Origin: Schistocerca nitens
Lineage: Eukaryota; Arthropoda; Insecta; Orthoptera; Acrididae
Reading direction: 5' to 3'
Assembly (NCBI RefSeq): GCF_023898315.1
Contig: NC_064622.1
Span: forward strand, 163,576,178 to 163,640,177
DNA length: 64,000 nucleotides
Notes under the pieces: generated by a model
What the model was told of the DNA's origin: nothing
Databases searched by the model: none
The model's input: only the letters and a program-made list of their open reading frames with translations
Shown here: positions 10,115 to 21,436 of the stretch, one piece after another
Position numbering within the stretch: the stretch's first letter is position 1
How the letters are laid out: each line of letters starts with the position of its first letter
Made by a program: the position numbers and the translations under genes

Positions 10115-11790
10115 TCCAAAGACTGGTTTGAGGCAGTTCTCCAGGCTACTCTATCTTTCGCAACCCTCTTGACATATACTTAATACTGCAACATCCATCC
10201 ATTCGTAACAGCTTGTTGTATTCTTTCTCGGCTCTCCTTCTCTCCTGAAAGTGGCGAGATTGGAGTGAGCACAGGTTGGGAATTTGTACAGGCGCTGATA
10301 ACCGCGCAGTTGAGCGCCCCACAAACCAAACATCATCATCATCATCATCCTCCTCCCCAACTTATCCCCTCCCCCATTTCCATTTATTAGCAAACTGGCG
10401 ATTCTTTGATGCCTTACACTGTGTCCTGTCAACCGATCTCTTCTTCTAATCAATTTGAGTTATAAATTACTTTACAACTGAAATGACACGATTTCAGAGA
10501 CTTTACTGGTCCCATATAGATATCATTTTATATATGTAGACTGTAGTGGGGAGTTAATATTTGTACCAAGGCCGGGAATCGAATCTGGATCTTTTGCTTA
10601 CTAGCCAGGTGCGTTAGCCACCAACCCACCTGGACACAGTAGTTCGTATAACTGCACGAATTACACTGGTATGCCTCCCTCCTCGATCAAAATTCTCACT
10701 GCTGCCTCAGACTGAATTTTAAATCCCCCCTTACACACTACCGTGGAGAGCCTCGGAAATTCTGTTCGTGTTTTAGGCGGAATTTAAAAAGTAGGCTGGG
10801 TTGGTAGAGAGAATTTGGATCGAGGAGGGCGGCTTGCCAGGTTAATGCGGGCAGTTGTGTGTACCACTGCGTCCAGGTGGCTCAGCAGATAACGCTCCTG
10901 CCTAGTAAGCGGGACACCTGGGTTCGATTCCTAGCCTTGGTACAAATTTTCAGTCCCCGCTTCAGTCTATATACATAAAATAAATTCCTTTTTCTCACTT
11001 CGACTTAATCCATCCTCATTAATTAATCGATCTACTCATTCTATCTTCAGCACTGATTAGTAGCACCATTTCAAATGTTTCCTTTCTCGTCTTGTCTGGA
11101 TTGCTTATCGTTCAAGTTCACTTGTGTGCAAGGTTACATTCCAGACAAATACTTTCAGAAAAGGCTACTTAGTTTTCAAATTTCTGTTGGAAATTTATTC
11201 TTGCAATCTTTATTTTATACCCTCTCCACTTCAGCCATCATCAGTTATTTTTCTGTCTAAATAAAATAACTCCATTACTACTTTTAATGTCTCATTTCCT
11301 AATGTAACTCTTCCTACATCACATGATTTGACTACATCCCATTACCTCTGATTTACTTTTGTTGATTTTCATCTTACAAAGTCTTTTAAAGACACTGCAA
11401 TCCATTCAGTTGCTCTTCCCAAGTCCTTTTGTGTTTCTGTGAGAATTACAGTCCCATCGCTAAAGTGTTAATTTCTTCTCTCTTAGTTTTAATTCTCTTT
11501 CCAAATTTCTGCTTGATTTCCTTTACTGCTTTCTCAATATACAGACTGAATAACATTTGGCATACGCTGCAAACCTGTGCCACTCCTTCCTCAACAACTG
11601 CTCCACTTTCATATCTTTTGACTCGTCTAGCTGCTGTCTACTTTCTGTAGGATACCCTTCCGCTCACTTTGTTATCCCTGCTGTCGCAAAAATCCGAAGA
11701 AGTACAACCAGACGACGTCGACAAAAGTTTTCTCTAAGGCTGAAAATGACATAAACGAAGGTTTGTCTTTGTTCAACCTATCTGCTGGGA
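10115..11790 (-). pseudogene. RTE-like LINE 3' half (relic)
   Basis: Nucleotide pattern matches the same RTE-like LINE family as positions 1-496, read on the minus strand. Recognisable blocks are the region after the RT active site (11340-11450), the motif A neighbourhood at 11700-11770 (TTTTCTCTAAG, as at 79-100) and the C-terminal region at 10350-10460. There is no long open frame; only short broken pieces remain. The LINE is interrupted by the palindromic element at 10469-10979. A SINE lies at its distal end (9887-10101). Assignment rests on recalled family sequence rather than on an intact protein, so the boundaries are approximate. Confidence 0.6.
10469..10979. mobile_element. Palindromic element with tRNA-like arms
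   Basis: About 510 bp forming a long imperfect inverted repeat. The outer arms pair (ATTTTATATATGTAGAC near 10525 with its complement ending at 10981), and inner arms meet around GATCGAGGAGG at 10690 and 10815. Each arm holds a tRNA-like module. On the right it reads GGTGGCTCAGCAGATAACGC, CTGCCTAGTAAGC (AGT in the anticodon place, Thr-like), then B box GGTTCGATTCC. A 7-bp ATAAATT flank occurs at 10462-10468 and 10980-10986. It interrupts an RTE-like LINE. The left arm carries the same module in mirror orientation. Confidence 0.7.
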
Positions 11791-13232
11791 TCAGTTTACC
11801 TTGTGCATTCGAGCGTTAGTGCGCAAGACAAACCGTTAATCCCGAGAGCGGCTGCTGCCAGTTTTACCTTGTTCTGCGAATAATTCGTGCACACCTCTCT
11901 GCATCTGCTTTCTTTGTCATGACTGGTGCTCCCAATGGCACCAATAATTCTGAGGAAATATTGTCTACTGCAGGCACCGTGTTTCAAAATGGCGTCCGAA
12001 AGTACTCGTAATTTTATGATTTTCCTGTCATGATCCTTACGCTAGATTAATATGGAAGAAAGAAATACATTGCCTGACACGTCTTGGAATGTATGCTCAC
12101 CGTTTATTTGACAGTACACCTATTGGTGACGCATAACGCCTCGTTGGTAGCATCAGTCATTTGAGTTTGATAATCATCCACTCCCCTGTTCACAAAACGA
12201 CCGTATGACGAAAGATGCTCTATTGTTTGGGTCTTCTCTATCTTTCCCTTTAATTGTACCTGGCAGCGATCGCAGACTAATCCACAGGATTTCTCAAGAC
12301 TCTATCGAACGAACATTTAGTGAACCACTTCTTTCATCGGTGAATTAACGTTTGCTTACGATTCTTCCCGCAAATCTCTGCTGATTAATCTACTGATTAA
12401 AAGTACAGACTCGCATTCTGGAACAACCCTGCCACTATAGCAAGCAACAAAACTATACTAACGATTTACAAGTTTACCATATACACAGGTATGTATTAGG
12501 GAGTGATGTTCCGCTGTTGCATTACCATAATATTGTGTGGCGGTGTTTATTTTCCTCGGGAGCTACGATTTCCTACTTCTCATTTTCTCATCTTATTATT
12601 TCTTCACATTCACCAACTTCTCCCGGTCGGACTTCATTTCTTGAAGTGCTGCAGTTATTAATGGAAGTTAAGAGTACACCAAAATATCCAAATTCTTGAA
12701 AAAAGTAGGATGGTTGTCAGAAACAACGTGTCGTATATTGTAATCTCATTTACAATGACCGTGAATATGTTGGCTCTTTATTCGGAACATCACAAGTACA
12801 TTAATACGGACTATGTTCAAAAATGTCTGCCTTGGTTAACAGATACCAACTGAATACAAAGATAACAATTTCCTCTTGTCCCTGTGACGCCGTTGGCATT
12901 GTCACAGCCGTTCTTCTTTAGTGGCTCGCATCATCCCCAAGGCAGGACCTGACGACGCGGAATAAATCGCCCAACCAGCAGATACCGCGAACGTGGTAAG
13001 ATTTCGTCGTCATCCCGGCGTGCAGATACGCTACATTCGCCCAGTCCAGAATGCATGCACATAAATGAAACACACGTCCGAACAGCAGACTATAGTAATT
13101 CATTACTGAAATAAACTTTTTTTTGGTGGCGATCATCATTCATCTGTTCGACAAATACTTGTGCAACACATCATTTTACCGAAGGGGGAAATGTTGTTCC
13201 TAAATCCAGCTGAGGAATTGTCTAGAACAGGC
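11791..13232. other. No convincing gene
   Basis: Only short frames (60-73 codons) are present. A minus-strand frame at 12918-13139 has a cysteine-rich stretch but no splice-bordered exon or family pattern I can name. No terminal repeats were found. Confidence 0.4.
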
Positions 13233-13244
13233 TATTAGCAACAT

Positions 13245-13664
13245 TTCCAGAATGACATTTTCACTCTGCAGCGGAGTGTGCGCTGATATGAAACTTCCTG
13301 GCAGATTAAAACTGAGTGCCGGACTGAGACTCGAACTCGGGACCTTAGCCTTTCGCGGGCAAGTGCTCTACCGTCTGAGCTACCCAAGCACGACTCACGC
13401 CCCGCCCTCTCAGCTTTACTTCTTCCAGTACCTCGTCTCCTACCTCCAAACTTCTTCCAGGAGTGCTAGTTCTGCAGCATCGCAGGAGAGCTTCTGTGAA
13501 GTTTGGAAGGTAGGAGACGAGGTACTGGCGGAAGTAAAGCTGTGAGGACGGGTCGTGAGTCGTGCTTGGGTAGCTCAGACGGTAGAGCACTTGCCCGCGA
13601 AAGGCTAAGGTCCCGTGTTCGAGTCTCAGTCTGGCGCTCAGTTTTAATCTGCCAGTAAGTTTCA
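13245..13664. mobile_element. Foldback element with tRNA-like arms and 12-bp target duplication
   Basis: The duplication TATTAGCAACAT at 13233-13244 and 13665-13676 fixes both ends. Inside, about 380 bp fold on themselves, with GATATGAAACTTCCTGGCAG at 13285 pairing with the right end. The right arm reads as a tRNA-like unit (TGGGTAGCTCAGACGGTAGA, then GTGTTCGAGTCTC), and the left arm carries the same unit inverted. A non-inverted 40-bp leader (13245-13284) precedes the left arm. The 49341-49510 element is a short version of this family. Confidence 0.85.
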
Positions 13665-13794
13665 TATTAGCAACATACCAATCATTTTATGACACAAACA
13701 CATCAGCGTTTAATCTGTTAACACTGCAATCCATCACACATAAGAAGAAATGTGACCCCACGAGAGCCAACATGAAATATTGCTACCCGGTTAC

Positions 13795-14032
13795 AGAAGT
13801 ATAAATGGCACACCTCTAGGTCGCCTTGAGCTCACTCTACAGCGTCGACCGCCACGGCCCTCTGATGTCACCAGGTTATCTGCCGTGGTCCTCGCCGTTG
13901 CTAACAAATTCTGTCTGCAAGCAAATGATGGTCGTTCGTTGGTACGACATAGACCTGATGAGTGCTGTCTTGCACGGTGGCGGACAGAAATGTCGAGAGA
14001 ACGATGGAGCAAATTCACGTCCAACCATACTG
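13795..14032 (+). pseudogene. Tc1-like transposase fragment (upstream part)
   Basis: A relic of a Tc1-type DDE transposase on the + strand. The translation shows PLGRLELTLQRR in the place of the usual PLRRLPLTPRHR. It then shows NKFCLQANDGRSLVRHRPDE, matching the family pattern SRFCLQANDGR just after the first catalytic aspartate (here lost: the residues before it read AVAN instead of FSDE). The sequence stops abruptly at 14032, where the long inverted-repeat element begins. The matching C-terminal part seems to be at 16580-16990, so one Tc1 copy was probably split. Too degraded to define ends. Confidence 0.6.
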
Positions 14033-14736
14033 TGAAAGGTGGCTGCACTGAGCCACAGTGCCAGAGATCGCGCCAGAGAGTATTATTCGGCCGCCTCCAC
14101 TGGCAGTTCTTGTCGAGAAGTCGTGGTAGTCTGTGCTTATCGAGATGTGGTAGTAGTGAGTCGGTGTTGAGATGTTGTAGTAGGGAGTGCTTGTTCCATG
14201 TTTTATGCAGTTGTTTGATGGGCTAGACAGCAGATGTTGTTCGAATGGAGATATTGTAATGATCAGAGTGCTTTTCGTCAATATATATGAAGGTAAAAAA
14301 ATTCCCTTTTCTTTTTATTATTTCAATGTCTTAAATAATGCGTCATTACAGGTTCAGTCAACAAAGCATCTGGCTTGCGTTCTTGTATTAGAGTGTAATT
14401 CTGGTTTTCTTGCTCAATTATAGTATTTCTATTTTTTTTAATTACTTCAGTATAAATGGTATTTAAAATTTCTTGTCTTGTTGAAGAAGAACCGTGCCAG
14501 ATGTGTACGTTGAATCACACTTCCACACACAGAACAGTTACACTTGTGCTTTGGTTTCGTACGTTTTATAGTTGCTGGGGACTTAATTAATTAATTGTGT
14601 TAACGGAAATTTTCTTTTATTCCTTGTTGTTATTCTATGCAGTCAGATTGCGTACTAAAACTAGTCAGGGCCAACCGGTTACGAGACTTCGTAATCGGAC
14701 AGACAACTACAAAAAAATTAAAAATATTTTCATTTA
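14033..14736 (+). repeat. Left inverted-repeat arm
   Basis: A 704-bp arm beginning GAAAGGTGGCTGCACTGAG and ending TTTTCATTTA, pairing with 15661-16366. Confidence 0.85.
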
Positions 14737-15050
14737 CAGCATCACATAATCTCAATACTTCAATAATACCTCTTACGTCGATACATATAAATCTTATCAT
14801 CAATATCATTTACCTTACCTCTTGTCCACCAAAACTCCAATAATCATCAGCATCAGATAATCTCAATACTTCAATAATACCTCTTACGTCGATACATATA
14901 AATCTTATCATCAATATCATTTACCTTACCTCTTGTCCACCAAAACTCCAATAATCATCAACTTCACATAATCTCAATACCTCAATAATACCTCTTCAAT
15001 ACGTCGATACATATAAACCTTATTACCAATATCATTTCACTTCCATAACA
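14737..15050 (+). repeat. 111-bp tandem repeat, about 2.8 copies
   Basis: Units start at 14737, 14848 and 14959 (CAGCATCACATAATCTC and variants). The first two are almost identical; the third is more diverged and has a short insertion. It lies at the start of the loop between the long arms. Confidence 0.9.
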
Positions 15051-15660
15051 ACTCTTTCCTCTAGTCAGTCTCCTCGAACAAGTACAGATAAAATCTAGTG
15101 CAAACTTCAAGTCATTATCCCATACAATCCGAAGACACAGTGTCCACACACAACCTCTGTGTAATCCATCTGACCCATATCTTCTACTCATTATGAATCA
15201 TAAAATACAATTTGGTTTCCTTGTTCATCATTAAATAAAAGAAATGCATACATGACTTCTAACAGCCTTTAGTTTGAATAACTCTCAGTAAGTAAGTACG
15301 AGTACGTAGTATGAAAGATCACATAAGACTTTGAGTGAATAAATCGTAATATTTCACAGTGTGTACACCACTTCAAGAATCATGGCAGAAGCAAACATGT
15401 GGAGTATTTTTTGTGTCAAGTGTCACTTGCTATTTCAATTGCTCACGAAGAATGCAGTGTAATAGCTGTCAATGGTCTAAACCTAGTGTTCGTATGTCAT
15501 GTCGTTAGCTTCCTTCCTATTAGCATAAATTTATACAGCTTCCATAAAACCTCCAGCTCATGTGACTTCAATGAAGTTTCTTGTACCAACGTCGTTCGTA
15601 GAATTAAAGCAGTTGCTTTGGTTTCGTACGTTTTATAGCGTGCATGGGGGCTTAATTAAA

Positions 15661-16366
15661 TAAATGAAAATATTTTTAATTTTTTTGTAGTTGTCTGTCC
15701 GATTACGAAGTCTCGTAACCGGTTGGCCCTGACTAGTTTTAGTACGCAATCTGACTGCATAGAATAACAACAAGGAATAAAAGAAAATTTCCGTTAACAC
15801 AATTAATTAATTAAGTCCCCAGCAACTATAAAACGTACGAAACCAAAGCACAAGTGTAACTGTTATGTGTGTGGAAGTGTGATTCAACGTACACATCTGG
15901 CACGGTTCTTCTTCAACAAGACAAGAAATTTTAAATACCATTTATACTGAAGTAATTAAAAAAAATAGAAATACTATAATTGTGCAAGAAAACCAGAATT
16001 ACACTCTAATACAAGAACACAAGCCAGATGCTTTGTTGACTGAACCTGTAATGACGCATTATTTAAGACACTGAAATAATAAAAAGAAAAGGGAATTTTT
16101 TTACCTTCATATATATTGACGAAAAGCACTCTGATCATTACAATATCTCCATTCGAACAACATCTGCTGTCTAGCCCATCAAACAACTGCATAAAACATG
16201 GAACAAGCACTCCCTACTACAACATCTCAACACCGACTCACTACTACCACATCTCGATAAGCACAGACTACCACGACTTCTCGACAAGAACTGCCAGTGG
16301 AGGCGGCGGAATAATACTCTCTGGCGCGATCTCTGACGCTGTGGCTCAGTGCTGCAGCCACCTTTC
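15661..16366 (-). repeat. Right inverted-repeat arm
   Basis: A 706-bp reverse complement of the left arm, differing by scattered substitutions and a few small indels. A short second copy of part of the arm (TTTGGTTTCGTACGTTTTATAG) lies just inside, at about 15618-15639. Confidence 0.85.
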
Positions 16367-16404
16367 AACTGACTCACATTTTCCGTGAGTTCCATAAATA
16401 GAAC

Positions 16405-16545
16405 CAGGCAAACACCAAGATGGTTCCTTTTTAAAGGAAGCGGTCGACTTCCTTCCTCACTCTTCCAACAATCCGAGCTAGTTCTAGGTATCTAGCGATC
16501 TCGATATCGACGGGATGTTAAACCTTAATCTTGCTTCCTTCGAAC
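16405..16545 (+). mobile_element. 3' fragment of a second tRNA-SINE family
   Basis: The stretch GATGGTTCCTTTTTAAAGGA, then CGACTTCCTTCCTCACTCTTCC, then GACGGGATGTTAAAC resembles the 3' body of the SINE family whose fuller copy is at 27990-28235. No tRNA head is present. Confidence 0.55.
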
Positions 16546-16579
16546 ATTGCATTCATCTGAGACACAATGGTTCCATCTC

Positions 16580-16990
16580 AGGTCTTATGGTGTGAGGTAC
16601 GATAGACTAGAATTCTCCTTCGCCTTAGGAAAGAACGCTGACCAGCGCTGGATGCGTTTAGACTGTCGTTCGACCAGTACTTCTGCCGTTTTTTTTTTCC
16701 AGTAGGGGAGTGATGTGATGCTCCAAGACGATAATTCTGGCAAACAGACTGCCAGTGAAGTTGAACGTGCTCTGCAAGATTTGCAGCAACTTCCCTGTCC
16801 GGCACGAGCGCGGGGCTTATCTCCAATCTAGCACGTCTGGGATGTGATGGGACAAATGACTTGAGCGAATCGTCCACCCACTGCTCTTACCGAGCTAGGC
16901 GAACACATGGAGCAGGTGTGGAACAAGATATCCTAAAGCAGTCGCGTCACCTGCACTGCCGCCTCTGGAGGTCCAGAACTGCTTGAGCAA
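16580..16990 (+). pseudogene. Tc1-like transposase fragment (C-terminal part)
   Basis: A degraded C-terminal region of a Tc1 transposase on the + strand. Translation around 16690-16850 gives LQDDNS (place of FQQDNA), VERALQDLQQLPCPARA and LSPI followed by HVWDVMG, which is the expected DDE region near the second D and final E. The E codon itself is a stop (TAG, in ATCTAGCAC). It lies after the long inverted-repeat element and the SINE fragment, and probably belongs with 13795-14032 as one interrupted copy. It was identified by motif order only. Confidence 0.55.
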
Positions 16991-16999
16991 TTGATTTGC

Positions 17000-18370
17000 T
17001 AACGTAATCATTCCATCTACACCGTATATCTTGTTTCTACAAAAAATTATGAATGAATTAGAAAACTCTCAATAGGTGTTCTAATTCTCTTCCCTGCAGT
17101 GTACAAGATCGAAGTTTCTAGTAACCTGACCTTGTATAAAACATTCTCGGTTTACTTGAGGTTCCAAAGTTCTATAAAATCTCAAATTTTCAACGAAATC
17201 ATGCATCTTTTGCGTCAAGAACAAGGAACTGTCGTGACTGGTGTAGTGGTAACCACATGTAGCCCATTGACACCTTGTGATTCTTTGTCATACATCGTTA
17301 TTACATCATGCTGTCAAAGACTTTGTTTATATGTACACTGGTGGCGCCATCGCTGTCGTAAGAACGTAAACAATTAAGCGCTTTTCTCTTTGTCTTCTCG
17401 GCATCGAATTCTTGCTGCCAGGCACCACTAAGGTTGTAGCCAGTGCCCTGGTTGAAGTTATCCACGCACATTCTAATTTCTACTGTTCCAATAACAGAAT
17501 CCCAGCAGTAAAAGCGTAGGACGACATTTTAGTTTCATCCAACATTGTTATATGTTTGTGAGAGTGTATTCAGCAACTGCTGGTTTTAATGTGCATTCGG
17601 TGGTCTTTATCGGTGCGATTAGACTGACCGACGAAGTTACGTCCGCACTGACTGTGAGTACCGTAAATTCAAGATGCCTTAATTGGGTGCAGCATCTCGC
17701 CGTCTTCTTGGGTGGTGTTAAGCGGCTTGCTCCCAGGATCGTACATATTTTGCCAGATATGGCACCGCAGTTAAGAAGAATTTTATCGTGGGCAATGAAA
17801 AGCTCGTGAATCCATATGTCTGTGGAAACCTCTATTTCCAAAATCAGTAACGCCTTATCAAAGATAGATTAAAAGGTGCGTAGGTTTCTCTAAGCTGTCA
17901 ATAACGAGGCTTCTTCTATATAGTTGCGCATGTAGCAAGTTTATCTGTACACTTTGTATTAGTTTTTAAGAAGTCGTTTTCGCTTTTCCTGAAAAATTTA
18001 ACGAAATGGAACTGCGAGGTTTTCATTGCCTACCATCGATATTAGGTAGCTCGTCGCGTTATTGTGTAGCATTTTCGTGTTTTAGTTTCGTGGAAACATT
18101 ACGGCACGCGGCAGTTGGCCGCTAGAAGGTGAATTGGCTGCCATCCTTAGCAACAAACTGATTGTCAGAAGTGACGAAACGCTTTATATTTGTTTGCTTT
18201 AATGGTTCGAAAAGGTTTAACATGGCTGTTATGGACTGTTGGAGTTTCGGGTTCGCGTGGAGTCAGAGTTACGTACCGACGATATACTCGCATGTCTGAG
18301 AGTCCAGACACAAGCTTGCATGTGTGGTAAGTCAACTGCACAGTGAGTGACTAGAAAGAAAATTGGTAGC
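17000..18370. other. No recognisable feature
   Basis: Two overlapping frames of 85-97 codons on opposite strands at 17548-17841 have no family pattern, and their borders do not look like splice sites. No terminal repeats were found. Confidence 0.4.
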
Positions 18371-18378
18371 TCCTAGAG

Positions 18379-19061
18379 CAGGGATCCCCAAACTATTTTG
18401 GACAAGTGACTCCTTTCCAAAATGAACTGTTACCTCAGACCCCCATGGCCAAATTATCTACTTTTAAGATCAACCCCCTTATTCATAATGGTCCGCTAAC
18501 TTAAAACAGCTGCTACAGAGTGTTATTTTTCATTCTGACTCAGGTCAATAGAAGAAGACAGAGTGAGAATTAGCAATGCTTTAAGTTAGCAGACTATTAT
18601 GAATAAGGGGGCCTATTTTTAGTTTTTTTCCTATTGATACAAAATACCTAGGTACTAAGGTACCAATTGAAAAACTTTGCACTTGGTTAAGTGAGTAAAG
18701 TTGACTTCAATTTCTCATCAAAATTTAACAAAATAAAAAGACGTACGCTTGAACTCATTATTTTGCACAAACTTGTCCACACAGACTTGCGAGTTTTTCA
18801 TCTTGTACGAACTTGGGACTTTACATTACTACAACAATGCTATTTCCTGCAAAAATATTAATTATTCTTAGTACACGTAACACAACATAAATAATACAGT
18901 ACCTACCTCTCTTGAAAGTTTTAAATAAGAACTTGTGTTAATTTAATAGGGGTCGATTTTTAGACCTCGTCGATCCCCAAAATCAGTTTTCGTTTATGTC
19001 GACCCCTAGGAAACTGATATCGACCCCAAGGGGTCGATATCGACCACTTTGGGAATCCCTG
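18379..19061. mobile_element. Non-autonomous hAT element
   Basis: A 683-bp element with 14-bp terminal inverted repeats, CAGGGATCCCCAAA at the left and its complement with one mismatch (TTTGGGAATCCCTG) at the right. The perfect 8-bp duplication TCCTAGAG lies at 18371-18378 and 19062-19069. The CAGGG ends and 8-bp duplication define hAT. There is no transposase. An internal stem is formed by GACCCCCTTATTCATAATGG-type sequence at about 18470-18505 and its complement at 18579-18612. Confidence 0.92.
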
Positions 19062-19367
19062 TCCTAGAGTTTTCTACCCGTAAAATACAGTAGAACAGGT
19101 TGAGATTATCATTGTCAGAAGTCATTTTAAATCCGGTCACGAAGACTGACAACGGGCAGAGGAGCGGTGTGCTGACTGCATGCCCCTCCATATCTGCATC
19201 CAGTGGCAACTATCTGCTGAGGGTGACATGGCGGTCGATCGGTACCATTCGGCCTTCCGAGATCTGTTCGGACGGAGTTTGGTTTTGGTTTTAAATACAT
19301 GATAGTACTGTAGAATACGGGGAGATCTTGTGAAATAACGACATAGAGAGCGGCCTTATATGAATTG

Positions 19368-19562
19368 GTTCAAATGGCTCTGAGCACTATGGGACTCAAC
19401 TTCTGAGGTCATTAGTCCCCTAGAACTTAGAACTAGTTAAACCTAACTAACCTAAGGACATCACAAACATCCATGCCCGAGGCAGGATTCGAACCTGCGA
19501 CCGTAGCGGTCTTGCGGTTCCAGACTGCAGCGCCTTTAACCGCACGGCCACTTCGGCCGGCT
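19368..19562 (-). mobile_element. SINE, Leu-like head (CCGAAGTGGCC subtype)
   Basis: Full-length reverse copy flanked by TTATATGAATTG at 19356-19367 and 19563-19574. The head belongs to a subtype (TGGCCGTGCGGTTAAAGGCG in forward sense) shared with the copies at 41886 and 51352. Confidence 0.93.
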
Positions 19563-19574
19563 TTATATGAATTG

Positions 19575-20097
19575 TTTGATTATTACAGTATTGTGTTGGT
19601 AGAGCTGTATCTTGACCAGGCAGTTATTTATGGTATTTTCGTCTGAGAATTTGTTGCACTCAGACTGTGATCCGATTTGATCCGTATCTTGTTCCCAGTG
19701 GTTTTGTTCGGCACCCTGGACCTTAAATGAGTGGCTGTTGTACTTGCATTGAGGTTTAATTTGGTGATCTGAATTGGGTGAGGTATTGACTCAATTGTAG
19801 GATATTTCGTTCAAGAGGCGTCAGAAATTTTAAAATGGAACTTCGGTTTGGTCATACAGCGTGTGTTTCTCGGAAATTTTCAAAGATCTTTCCCTGTATT
19901 GTTTAGGAATTGTATCCTAAAGGAACCATTAATGCGAGCTGTGTGCACAGTTCTCACACACTTCCAGAATTATTGTGGCGAGTGACCATTTACTAAGGAA
20001 ACGTTAGAGGGGCGCGTTTGCCGGCACCTGAGAGGTAGACTTCTGATTCGGTTATTAACTTCAGAGCCTAAGTGGCGGTGGAGCCTAGGCTTGTTCA
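19575..20097. other. No recognisable feature
   Basis: No open frame of note and no repeat end recognised. Confidence 0.4.
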
Positions 20098-20433
20098 AAA
20101 ATGGTTCAAATGGCTCTGAGCACTATAGGACTTAAAATCTGAGGTCATCAGTCCGCTAGAACTTAGAACTACTTAAACCTAACTCACCTAAGGACATCAC
20201 ACACATCCATGCCCGAGGCAGGACTCGAACCTGCCACCGTAGCGGTCGCGCGGTTCCTGGCTGAAGCGCCTAGAACCGCGGGACTGCTACGGTCGCAGGT
20301 TCGAATCCTGCCTCGGGCATGGGTGTGTGTGATGTCCTTAGGTTGGTTAGGTTTAAGTAGTTCTAAGTTCTAGGGGACTTATGACCTCAGCAGTTGAGTC
20401 CCATAGTGCTCAGAGCCATTTGAACCATTTGAA
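20098..20433. mobile_element. Head-to-head inverted SINE pair
   Basis: Two copies of the SINE family are fused through their tRNA heads: a minus copy from about 20098 to 20282 and a plus copy from about 20283 to 20433 that lacks its first 50 or so bases. The result is a palindrome of about 330 bp with the bodies pointing outward. The inverted B box (GACTCGAACCTGC) is near 20223 and the forward one (GGTTCGAATCC) near 20299. The flanks (GGCTTGTTC / AACTTATTC) give at best an imperfect duplication. It abuts a DD41D mariner copy. Confidence 0.85.
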
Positions 20434-20435
20434 CT

Positions 20436-21436
20436 TATTCGTGTAGTACGTAAAGAAATATGAATGTTTTAGTTGGACCGCTTTTTTCGCTTTGTGATAG
20501 ATGGCGCTGTAATAGTCACAACATTTGAACATTTTATTTCGGTTGTTCCAATGTGATACATGTACCTTTGTGAACTTATCATTTGTGACAACGCATGCTG
20601 TTACAGCGTGATTACCTGTAAATACCACATTAATGCAATAAATGCTCAAAATTATGTCCGTCAACCTCAATGCATTTGGCAATACGTATAACGACATTCC
20701 TCTCAACAGCGAGTAGTTCGCCTTCCGTAATTTTCGCACATGCATTGACAATGCGCTGACGCATGTTGTCAGGCGTTGAAGGTAGATCACCATAGCAAAT
20801 ATCCTTCAACTTTCCCCATAGAAAGAAATCCGGGGTCGTCAGATCCGGTGAACGTGCGGGCCATGGTATCGTGCTTCGACGACCAATCCACCTGTCATGA
20901 AATATGCTACTCAATACCGCTTCAACCGCACGCGAGCTATGTTGCGGACATCCATCATGTTGGAAGTACCTCGCCATTCTGTCATGCAGTGAAACATCTT
21001 GCAGTAACGTCGGTAGAACATTACGTAGGAAATCAGCATACATTGCACCATTTAGATTGCCATCGATAAAATGGGGGCCAATTATCCTTCCTCCCATAGT
21101 GCAGCAACATACATTAACCCGCCAATGTCGCTGATGTTCTACTTGTCGCAGCCATCGTGGATTTTCTGTTGCCCAATAGTGCATATTATGCCGGTTTACG
21201 TTACCGCTATTGGTGAATGACGCAGCGTCACTAAATAGAACGCGTGAAAAAAATCTGTCATCGTCCCGTAATTTCTCTTGTGCCCAGTCGCCATGCAATT
21301 CCTGGTGCATAGCGCCTTCTGGTTTCCCCCTTCAAGCTAGACGATTTTCGTTCTTTGTAGTTTTTTCGTTTGATGCTTATTTTGAGAGATATTTGGCCCT
21401 GTCACAATCAATAGACCACCCTGTTGGAAACGAAGG
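20436..21436 (-). pseudogene. DD41D Tc1/mariner (rosa-like) element, 5'-deleted transposase
   Basis: Transposase of the Tc1/mariner superfamily. The frame 21310-20630 (226 codons) shows VLFSDAASFTNSGNVNRHNM (first D), YFQHDGCPQHSS (second D) and SPDLTTPDFFLWG (third D). I count 41 residues between the second and third D, which places it in the DD41D group (rosa-type). The N-terminal DNA-binding region is missing: homology stops at about 21312, followed directly by 3'-like sequence up to a terminal motif (ATCAATAGACCACCCTGT) ending near 21434. An internal deletion is therefore likely. The opposite end was not found and may be cut by the SINE pair at 20098-20433. Confidence 0.8.

Larger units (their letters stand above)
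14033..16366. mobile_element. 2.3-kb element with about 705-bp inverted repeats
   Basis: The arms 14033-14736 and 15661-16366 are nearly identical when one is reverse-complemented. The loop of about 920 bp holds a 111-bp tandem repeat (14737-15050) and otherwise AT-rich sequence without a convincing gene. Two mirrored translations, at 14187-14423 and 15974-16210, come only from the repeat symmetry. No transposase is present, so this would be non-autonomous. I could not find a target duplication, and the class (DNA transposon with long terminal repeats versus two inverted copies of one repeat) is open. It lies between the two halves of a Tc1 relic. Confidence 0.75.

Noticed and set aside
12918..13139. 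Cysteine-containing minus-strand frame as a host exon
   Set aside because: No acceptable acceptor/donor pair and no link in phase to the other candidate exons.
14187..16210. Two identical 78-codon proteins on opposite strands (14187-14423 and 15974-16210)
   Set aside because: The match only reflects the inverted-repeat arms, not two genes.
14033..16366. Long repeats taken as LTRs
   Set aside because: The repeats are inverted, not direct, and there is no primer-binding site or RT between them.
17548..17841. Overlapping frames on both strands
   Set aside because: No domain or repeat evidence; the length is within chance for this composition.
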